From positions 42,940,747 to 43,004,746 of the forward strand of contig NC_091142.1 of NCBI RefSeq assembly GCF_041381155.1: a stretch of 64,000 nt of DNA, read 5' to 3'. This DNA comes from Argopecten irradians (lineage: Eukaryota; Mollusca; Bivalvia; Pectinida; Pectinidae). The position numbers and the translations under genes are program-made. Shown here in pieces: positions 54,401 to 62,100 of this stretch (its first letter is position 1; each line of letters starts with the position of its first letter). A model generated the notes under the pieces. The model was not told the DNA's origin. It made no database searches and saw only the letters and a program-made list of their open reading frames with translations.

Positions 54401-57400
54401 GGCAAAGTTAAAATCCTGTTATAAAGAATGTAAAATCCTTCTGCAGGAAGAAGGACAAGATATCCTGATATTTGACATGGAGAGGGAAGTTCAGACCAAC
54501 ATTAGAGAAATGCCTGTTAAGCCTACACTGAACACTGCATCAAGTTTCAAAGTGAATAAATATCCACAAGTGGAGGTGGAGAAACTGTTCGGGACGAGCA
54601 ACACGACTGGAGATGTTCAACAAAGTAACGTACCCAATGATACGACAGATAGAAAGTCGTTTAGCTCAGATTCACCAACGTAAGGCATCAAACCTGATTC
54701 TTTTAAACTGTCAGAATCTGTAGAGGAACAGATGTCTAATCTGACTGATGAGTTTGTGTCTCCTCCATGTGAGGTAGTAGCAGAGATTCAATGTCTGTGT
54801 GAGATCAGCAGCCTTTGTCCTGTCCCCAGGGGCTGGGGCGAGTGGGTCCGTCACCCACAGGGTAGTAGTGAGCAGATACTTTCCTCTTGGGTTGGGGTCC
54901 AGCAGATCTCTGCCCCCGGGGCTGTCTGGGTGTCTGATGTACTCAGTAACACGGTCACCTTGTTAGACCAAACCGGCGTGATACAACACAGTATTGAGTA
55001 CCCGTCGGGTGTGAGAGACATCAGTGTGTCTCCTGTTACTGACACAGTGTGGATGTGTTCTGACTTCAGTGTCTCACAATACACTAGATCCTGCATGGAG
55101 CCTGTGGTAAGATTCCACACCAAGAACAAACCGAACTGTCTCTGTGTCGCAAAGGATGGACATATCATCGTCGGAATGAAACAAAATGTCACAAAATTCA
55201 CTTCAGATGGTGAAATCGTCCAAACAACTAACCTTTTCCAATCTGAGTCAGTTCACACTCCGTACAGAATCACTGAGTGTGGTATTACTGGGAATATTGC
55301 TGTGGTCGACTGGGATTTGTCAGAGGATGGCGGGGACGATAATGGCCATGTGCTGGTAATGGATAAAAACTTCACCAAAATAATCTTTTACAGCGGTGAT
55401 AATGAAGAAGAATTAACGGCAACTCGTATATTCCCTTTCAGTCCCATCGCGGCCCAGTATGACAGTCAAGGCAACCTTGTGATTGGTGACTGTATGAACA
55501 GTCAGTTACACCTACTTAACAGTCGTGGCCGATTCCTGAAGATCATCCACACAGACAGTATGGAGATATGGGCACTAGGTATGGGACATGAGGATAGTGT
55601 ATGGGTGGTATACAGACAGTTGACAGGTCGCAGTCAAGTTTTACGGTATATCTAATGAACCAATAGCTACTAAATATATAATAGCATATTTTAAATTCTT
55701 TTTCGTATTTATAAATTTGGTTCAGTTGAATGACTAATGTGTGTGCTTATCCAAGCATGACATTTACTGATATGTTGGTGAGGAACACTTACTTGATTGT
55801 TCAGGAATACAGACAGCTTACTGAACCTTACAGGGAAAGGACAGTTCACTCTGTAATAAAACAGAACCAGATTGATACAAGGCAAAATCAAATTGATATA
55901 TGTACGTTTATACTTATGTGTGTCTCAGCATGTTTTCAGTATACCTTAATCTGAAATACTTCCAGTTAAACTTCATTCTGTATCAGTATGTAACAGGCAA
56001 ACCTATAAATTCAATTCTTTCCTTGAATATACAGTGGGACTCGGTTAATATGAACTTGAAGGGACTGAGATAAAACTTTGAGTTATCCGAGTGTTCAAAT
56101 TAAGCGAGTTCTCAATCGACAATCTCTATACTTGGAAACAGATCTTCTTTTTCCGTGTCGTAAAAGGATATGAGAAAGAAAGATATCAAAATCGTCGATG
56201 GTGGTTGCAAAATTATAACAATAAAACCGAAATAAATCCAAAATATTGATTCATGAACCGTAATCACAACAAATTTTTCACGCACATAAATAACAGACAT
56301 TACTGACCTAATTGAGACACATGTGGTCATAGGAAATTATGTAGAACGTAATTCTGCACAACTTATGATCAAACGATGGTGGCTGGTGAACGGTGCAAAG
56401 TGTATTTTGTCGAGTAAAAAGTACAAAGCACTAACATTGTTCATAGTACCTAAATAATTGTAGCATCGCTCTATAAAAACAGTTTTCATGTACAACTCCA
56501 AGTTGTGATTGCATTTGGAAGACAGTGCCAGGTGGCTAGAGATAAGTTCCGCTCGAGTGATTATAACATGCATGTGACAGGCGGCCGAGAGCACCTGTTT
56601 TGTATCATGTCGCCATTTCAGTCGGGGTAATGTTTATGTAAGTAATTAACATTTACTGCAGCTTCACAATTGATTATCGCTGATAATTGTTGATAAATAT
56701 AACTTAAGTTCATTACTAAACATGAAACAGTTTTTCCATGTTTTTGTAGTTGTAAGCGGCTTTTGAAATGCTGTTTTACGGCATTTGTATGAAAAAGAAA
56801 TCGGCATTTTCGGCAATCTTGTTGTCCAAAAAATCTCCATGCGAGTTATACAAACTATTTATGTATGTTTTTTGTCATTCGGACTAAAAATTCACTTCGT
56901 ATTATCCGAGTTTTTCGAGTTTTCCTAATTCAAATTTTCCAAATTTGTTAAACAAAGATAAAGAAGGAATTTGGCCAGGACAGCAAAGTACTTCGTGTTA
57001 AGCCAGGTTGTCGAATTATCCGAGTTTGTATCAAGCAAGTTCCACTGTATATATATATATATATATGGTATGTTCAACTCCACATAACTTCTGTCTGTGT
57101 CAGTATGTTTTCAGTATACCTACCTTATGTATACCTCCAGCTGAACTTCTGTGTCAGCAGCAACTGTTTCTGTACTGAAGCAGGCCTTACACTCAACTGT
57201 CATAAAACACAGCATTATTGATAGTTGTAATGAATCTTTATAAAGCCAATATATCTTCTATCCCAAAGATATCAGTTTACCAGAAAATCTAACCATTTCA
57301 AGGTACAATGTTTCGTGATATGTGTTTTGAGATTGACTTGTTTCAAAATGTTTTACAACTGAAGGTTTATCAATCAATGGAGTATAGTGTTCATTCTTTA

Positions 57401-58781
57401 GTTGAGTTTGTATCTTATATCACTTACCAAATGGTACAATATTCTGCATGTCTATACTGAACACAGAGGGCACAGTAGTCTCTGAGGAGCTGCTCATCCA
57501 AAGGCGCTTAGCATTGTCTACACATGTAGGGTCAAGGCCTGGCTCAGGCTCTGGGGCGTCATTCTATATACAACAGATTCAAGTTACAATATCTATACAG
57601 GTAGGGTCAAGGCCTGGCTCAGGCTCTGGGGTGTCATTCTATATACAACAGATTCAAGTTACAATATCTATACAGGTAGGGTCAAGGCCTGGCTCAGGCT
57701 CTGGGGCGTCATTCTATATACAACAGATTCAAGTTACAATATCTATACAGGTAGGGTCAAGGCCTGGCTCAGGCTCTGGGGTGTCATTCTATATACAACA
57801 GATTCAAGTTACAATATCTATACAGGTAGTGTCAAGGCCTGGCTCAGGCTCTGGGGTGTCATTCTATATACAACAGATTCAAGTTACAATATCTATACAA
57901 GTAGGGTCAAGGCCTGGCTCAGGCTCCGGGGCGTCATTCTATATACAACAGATTCAAGTTACAATATCTATACAGGTAGGGTCAAGGCCTGGCTCAGGCT
58001 CTGGGGTGTCATTCTATATACAACAGATTCAAGTATAACAAACTAAATTCATCCAAAAACATTGACAGCATTATCAATAGCTGATGATTAAGGCTTCTTT
58101 CATCCTCAGTACTCTAGGGGTTACTATCACTGAACTATGTCATAGTAATCAAAGCTCTGTGTGCAATCAGATGTAAGGTGTGACAAGGTACATTGGTCCT
58201 CTGATGTACATCAATAACAGTAAACTGAATTAGCTTTGAAGTTACATTGTAGCTTCGGTGTCGTTCCTTTGTAAGAAGGTCTGTGATTGGTCAGTTTACG
58301 ACATAGCTCAGTCAAATATAACAGCGATCATTTTCAGCCTATCCCAAATAGGGAAAGACCATCTTCACTAGCCAAGGCTTCTGATTACTTAACGCTTCAT
58401 GAAGTGTAACATAGCCTTGGCAAGCAAAAGTGGGGATAGGAATAGATCGAAACTGATGTCAATAATGATTAGTATTTTTTCTTATATGGTCAATTATTGA
58501 ACAGAAGCATTAACACTCTTGACAAGTCAATGTCCTATTGTTAGCTTTGTAGTCACTTTTGCTGCATTTGTATCATGAACTTCCTAAATTTGTCACTGTT
58601 TTTATTAATTTAATTACATGTAAATAGATAATTAGCCCCCTTAGAGATGTACAGGCTGTACTTACAGATATAACTCGTATCAGATTCATCTGTATCCTCG
58701 TTTTTTCCTCGGGTGACCGCATGCTGTCTAATTGTGGGTCAAGGTCAACAAAAAATATCGTCCATGGCAACATTAGACTTG
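30491..58781 (-). CDS. TRAPPC11: TRAPPC11 (TRAPP III subunit), C-terminal 17 exons, 5' part outside window
   Basis: Exons in transcript order: 58666-58781, 57428-57563, 57124-57196, 55793-55850, 52841-52999, 52131-52312, 49647-49772, 48512-48564, 48146-48237, 47430-47489, 47084-47209, 46620-46718, 40351-40402, 39884-39989, 39047-39275, 31576-31743, 30491-30523. Phases agree at every junction. Peptides match human TRAPPC11 in order, for example CPFPVRFSKLSVFLNNQ, YNQYC, ESGRCAMLQW, CTCEQEETITL, DSFMFSGNKQ, LFPLVAGH and PTHVFIKPTGK. About 620 of roughly 1,130 residues are present: the end of the foie-gras region and the gryzun-type beta-rich C-terminus. TRAPPC11 acts in TRAPP III, in ER-Golgi traffic, autophagy and glycosylation. 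The reading of the first listed exon before VDLDPQLDS is uncertain because of a run of six T. Most introns are filled by tandem arrays, and seven of these arrays include copies of the adjacent splice site. Confidence 0.95.
30995..31575 (-). repeat. 88 bp array carrying the 5' splice site of TRAPPC11 exon 31576-31743
   Basis: About six or seven units start directly at the exon end. On the minus strand each contains CACGTCTTTATCAAG/GTAGGTATA, identical to the last 15 exon bases plus donor. The left-most units are truncated. The unit is not a multiple of 3. Confidence 0.93.
31744..33640. other. Unique part of TRAPPC11 penultimate-side intron with dispersed repeat
   Basis: No exon was recognised. 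Between about 32340 and 32880 there are two or three diverged copies of a roughly 200 bp segment, marked by CCATCTTGTT, CGATCAGTCCTAAAATG and CTTTCTGAGA, ending in a GGACGGACGGACTACGGACC run. I take this as an interspersed repeat of unknown class. The remainder is AT-rich and featureless. Confidence 0.5.
33645..39046 (-). repeat. 35 bp array made from end of TRAPPC11 exon 39047-39275, ~155 copies
   Basis: This is the longest gene-internal array. On the minus strand the unit reads GTAACGATGACTTCATG then TTCTCTGGTAACAAACAG. The exon ends with AATGATAGCTTCATG then TTCTCTGGTAACAAACAG, so the 35 bp unit is almost entirely a copy of the last 30-33 coding bases plus the GT of the donor. Two sub-types alternate (GATGACTTC and GATAGCTTC); the exon itself has the second. 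Since 35 is not a multiple of 3, only every third copy of the donor would keep frame. Confidence 0.97.
40098..40265. mobile_element. Degraded MITE-like remnant
   Basis: It carries AACCTG...GAACACCTGCTTATAC and GGTGGTCTTTATAGAC motifs that resemble the small TA-flanked element at 53633-53767, but clear termini and target duplication are missing. Confidence 0.3.
40403..42010 (-). repeat. 63 bp array carrying the 3' splice site of TRAPPC11 exon 40351-40402, ~26 copies
   Basis: On the minus strand each unit contains CTCTTCACTTCTCCAG/TCTC followed by CCACTGTACACA, nearly identical to the acceptor and first 15 bases of the adjoining exon (TCTCCCTTTGTACACA). The polypyrimidine tract and AG are therefore copied with every unit. 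The unit is a multiple of 3, but the exon frame meets a TAG within each unit. Confidence 0.95.
42011..46619 (-). repeat. 39 bp array made from end of TRAPPC11 exon 46620-46718, ~118 copies
   Basis: On the minus strand each unit reads GAACTACAGTCAAGTCAG, TTACAAATG/GTACGTATCATA. The exon ends with the same 27 bases and the same donor, so 27 coding bases plus 12 intron bases form the 39 bp unit. The unit is 13 codons (VRIIELQSSQLQM) with no stop in the exon frame. The frame is open from the exon to about 45789, and elsewhere over stretches of up to 486 codons. Indels create several breaks, concentrated at 42015-42130, 42470-42900, 45230-45560 and 46150-46190. Confidence 0.97.
48565..49240 (-). 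repeat. 30/38 bp array carrying the 3' splice site of TRAPPC11 exon 48512-48564, ~20 copies
   Basis: On the minus strand the 38 bp form ends TTTTATCATTGACAG/ATTGTC. The exon acceptor is TTTAATCATTGACAG/ATTGTC, so the acceptor and the first six exon bases are repeated. A block of 30 bp units (about 48670-48900) lacks an 8 bp segment but still ends in a CAG. It is flanked on both sides by 38 bp units. Confidence 0.9.
50036..51318 (-). repeat. 35 bp array in TRAPPC11 intron 49773-52130, ~36 copies
   Basis: The unit on the plus strand is GTAACCTTGGTGATTTGGTA then TGTATGAACCATGAG. It aligns, with small gaps, to the 34 bp unit of the adjoining array, including the minus-strand CCAAG/GTTA step, so it is probably a diverged relative of the same splice-site-derived family. 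The main variation is at the ACC[A/G]TGAG end. Confidence 0.93.
51319..52130 (-). repeat. 34 bp array carrying the 5' splice site of TRAPPC11 exon 52131-52312, ~24 copies
   Basis: The array abuts the exon. On the minus strand each unit contains TAGTACCAG/GTTAGTTCATC. The exon ends TAGTACCAG with the same donor, so nine exon bases, the donor and about 25 intron bases are copied. Units alternate between 34 and 35 bp (TATTGG versus TATTTGG). Confidence 0.92.
52557..52822. repeat. 20 bp array, about 13 copies, next to TRAPPC11 exon 52841-52999
   Basis: The unit is TGTAGCTAACAAATTCAGGG. It begins about 18 bases inside the intron and does not include the donor or exon bases, unlike several neighbouring arrays. 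Confidence 0.93.
53633..53767. mobile_element. Small TA-flanked MITE (135 bp)
   Basis: The termini CAGTCAAAC and, inverted, CAGTGAAAC are flanked by TA on both sides. Three GGTCTTTATA motifs lie inside. It sits just upstream of the TRIM-like gene, in a TRAPPC11 intron. Confidence 0.6.
53963..55655 (+). pseudogene. B-box/TRIM-like gene with NHL-type C-terminus, frameshifted, nested antisense in TRAPPC11
   Basis: The first frame (53963-54421) has a B-box 2 zinc finger with C18, H21, C30, C33, C38, C41, H46 and H49, then a charged coiled coil. There is no RING domain. Near 54420 the frame changes (KECKILLQEEG continues in another frame), and an in-frame TAA follows at 54681-54683. The same frame then resumes as GIKPDSFKLSESVEEQ and runs to 55655. 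The last 300 residues look like a beta-propeller (GAVWVSD, GNIAVVDWD, GNLVIGDCMNSQLHLLNSRG), as in TRIM2/3/56/71-like proteins. It has no introns and lies on the strand opposite the host gene. Two defects in otherwise well-kept sequence suggest a recent pseudogene or assembly errors. RING-less TRIM-like genes of this form are expanded in bivalves. Confidence 0.8.
56032..57047. mobile_element. TA-flanked inverted-repeat transposon (pogo/Tigger-like, 1016 bp)
   Basis: The left end CAGTGGGACTCGGTTAATA and inverted right end CAGTGGAACTTGCTTGATA agree at 15 of 19 positions and are flanked by TA. Sub-terminal segments also repeat an ATTATCCGAGTTTG-like motif. No intact transposase frame was seen. 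An AT dinucleotide run follows the right end. It lies in a TRAPPC11 intron. Confidence 0.75.
57535..58035 (-). repeat. 75 bp array copying acceptor and start of TRAPPC11 exon 57428-57563, 7 copies
   Basis: On the minus strand each unit has an intronic part ending TCTGTTGTATATAG, then AATGACGCCCCAGAGCCTGA and the following bases of the exon. The functional exon is the left-most copy. Exon similarity extends about 55 bases into the exon, with the last 17 diverged (exon CTACATGTGTAGACAATG versus unit CTACCTGTATAGATATTG). The unit is a multiple of 3, and the plus strand is open for 196 codons as a side effect. On the minus strand a TGA closes each extra copy. Confidence 0.93.
58036..58665. other. 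TRAPPC11 intron, unique part
   Basis: AT-rich intron sequence of about 630 bp. No exon, element or array was recognised. Confidence 0.5.
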
Positions 58782-59194
58782 CTAAATATAAAATGTAAAA
58801 TCTAAAACAAGGCCCTTGCTTTACAGTCTAACCTTGAGGAGTCACAGCGACCATGATGAACCTTTTTGATATAATTTAAACAGTACCAATGTTTGTTTTT
58901 TTTTACAAATTTCCGGCCTCTTTGCCATCTTCAGATACATAAAACAAAAACCAGTTATGTAAAATATATCTTCAACTTCTTGATATGATGCCGTATGATC
59001 GTTTGAAAATTTATCTGTGATATAGTTAAAATGAGTGCCATAATAACAAATCATGATTCGTATTTCACAAATAATAGATTTTTTATCACTGACTGGAACA
59101 AAACAGTAATAACTTCAAATTCAGCAAAGTGTTTGGCTATTTATATTTGATTCACCTTTAATTCTAGCATTATTCATAGATGGTAGGACTATTA
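58782..59194. other. Start of TRAPPC11 intron upstream of the first visible exon
   Basis: About 410 bp of AT-rich sequence lie between the acceptor of exon 58666-58781 and the terminal array. Nothing was recognised. Confidence 0.5.
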
Positions 59195-62100
59195 GAACAG
59201 TTCTAGTTCAAATGAATATAGGACCACTAAAACCGTTCTAGTTCCAGTCAATGTAGGACCACTAGAACGGTTCTAGTTCAAGTCAATGTAGGACCACTAG
59301 AACAGTTCTAGTTCAAGTAAATATAGGACCACTAGAACGGTTCTAGTTCCAGTCAATGTAGGACCACTAGAACAGTTCTAGTTCCAGTCAATGTAGGATC
59401 ACTAGAACAGTTCCAGTCAATGTAGGACCACTAGAACAGTTCTAGTTCCAGTCAATGTAGGACCACTAGAACGGCTCTAGTTCCAGTCAATGTAAGACCA
59501 CTAGAACATTTCTAGTTCCAGTCAATGTAGGACCACTAGAACAGTTCTAGTTCCAGTCAATGTAGGATCACTAGAACAGTTCCAGTCAATGTAGGACCAC
59601 TAGAACAGTTCTAGTTCCAGTCAATGTAGGACCACTAGAACGGCTCTAGTTCCAGTCAATGTAAGACCACTAGAACATTTCTAGTTCCAGTCAATGTAGG
59701 ACCACTAGAACGGTTCTAGTTCCAGTCAATGTAGGACCACTAGAACGGTTCTAGTTCTAGTCAATGTAGGACCACTAGAACGGTTCTAGTTCGAGTCAAT
59801 GTAGGATCACTAGAACAGTTCCAAATCCAGTCAATGTAGGACCACTAGAACAGTTCTAGTTCTAGTCAATGTAGGACCACTAGAACGGTTCTAGTTCGAG
59901 TCAATGTAGGACCACTAGAACAGTTCTAGTTCCAGTCAATGTAGGAACACTAGAACAGTTCCAGTTCCAGTCAATGTAGGACTACTAGAACGGTTCTAGT
60001 TCCAGTCAATGTAGGACCACTAGAACAGCTCTAGTTCAAGTCAATGTAGAAACAATAGAACAGTTCTATTTCCAGTCAATGTAGGACCACTAGAACAGTT
60101 CTAGTACCAGTCAATGTAGGAACACTAGAACAGTTCTAGTTCCAGTCAATGTAGGACCACTAGAACGGCTCTAGTTCCAGTCAATGTAGGACCACTAGAA
60201 CAGTTCTAGTTCCAGTCAATGTAGGACCACTAGAACGGTTCTAGTTCCAGTCAATGTAGGACCACTAGAACATTTCTAGTTCCAGTCAATGTAGGACCAC
60301 TAGAACAGTTCTAGTTCCAGTCAATGTAGGACCACTAGAACGGTTCTAGTTCCAGTCAATGTAGGACCACTAGAACATTTCTAGTTCCAGTCAATGTAGG
60401 ACCACTAGAACAGTTCTAGTTCCAGTCAATGTAGGATCACTAGAACGGTTCTAGTTCGAGTCAATGTAGGACCACTAGGACAGTTCTATTTCCAGTCAAT
60501 GTAGGACCACTAGAACATTTCTAGTACCAGTCAATGTAGGACCACTAGAACGGCTCTAGTTCAAGTCAATGTAGGACCACTAGAACGGTTCTAGTTCCAG
60601 TCAATGTAGGATCACTAGAACAGTTCTAGTTCCAGTCAATGTAGGACCACTAGAACATTTCTAGTTCCAGTCAATGTAGGACCACTAGAACATTTCTAGT
60701 TCCAGTCAATGTAGGACCACTAGAACAGTTCTAGTTCCAGTCAATGTAGGATCACTAGAACAGTTCCAGTCAATGTAGGACCACTAGAACGGTTCTATTT
60801 CTAGTCAATGTAGGACCACTAGAACGGTTCTAGTTCGAGTCAATGTAGGATCACTAGAACAGTTCCAAATCCAGTCAATGTAGAACCACTAGAACAGTTC
60901 TAGTTCCAGTCAATGTAGGACCACTAGAACAGTTCTAGTTCTAGTCAATGTAGGACCACTAGAACGGTTCTAGTTCGAGTCAATGTAGGACCACTAGAAC
61001 AGTTCTAGTTCCAGTCAATGTAGGAACACTAGAACAGTTCCAGTTCCAGTCAATGTAGGACTACTAGAACAATTCTAGTTCCAGTCAATGTAGGACTACT
61101 AGAACAGCTCTAGTTCAAGTCAATGTAGGACCAATAGAACAGTTCTATTTCCAGTCAATGTAGGACCACTAGAACAGTTCTAGTACCAGTCAATGTAGGA
61201 ACACTAGAACAGTACTAGTTCCAGTCAATGTAGGACCACTAGAACGGTTCTAGTTCCAGTCAATGTAGGACCACTAGAACATTTCTAGTTCCAGTCAATG
61301 TAGGACCACTAGAACAGTTCTAGTTCCAGTCAATGTAGGATCACTAGAACGGTTCTAGTTCAAGTCAATGTAGGACCACTAGAACAGTTCTAGTTCAAGT
61401 AAATATAGGACCACTAGAACGGTTCTAGTTCCAGTCAATGTAGGACCACTAGAACAGTTCTAGTTCCAGTCAATGTAGGACCACTAGAACAGTTCTAGTT
61501 CCAGTCAATGTAGGACCACTAGAACAGTTCTAGTTCCAGTCAATGTAGGATCACTAGAACAGTTCCAGTTCCAGTCAATGTAGGACCACTAGAACAGTTC
61601 TAGTTCCAGTCAATGTAGGACCACTAGAACGGTTCTAGTTCCAGTCAATGTAGGACCACTAGAACATTTCTAGTTCCAGTCAATGTAGGACCACTAGAAC
61701 AGTTCTAGTTCCAGTCAATGTAGGATCACTAGAACAGTTCCAGTCAATGTAGGACAACTAGAACGGTTCTAGTTCTAGTCAATGTAGGACCACTAGAACG
61801 GTTCTAGTTCGAGTCAATGTAGGATCACTAGAACAGTTCCAAATCCAGTCAATGTAGGACCACTAGAACAGTTCTAGTTCTAGTCAATGTAGGACCACTA
61901 GAACAGTTTAAGTTCTAGTCAATGTAGGACCACTAGAACAGTTCTAGTTCCAGTCAATGTAGGAACACTAGAACAGTTCCAGTTCCAGTCAATGTAGGAC
62001 TACTAGAACGGTTCTAGTTCCAGTCAATGTAGGACCACTAGAACGGTTCTAGTACCAGTCAATGTAGGACCAATAGAACAGTTATATTTCCAGTCAATGT

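Noticed and set aside
57448-58038. Plus-strand 196-codon frame rich in GSRPGSGSG
   Set aside because: It is the antisense reading of the 75 bp array copied from a TRAPPC11 exon start.
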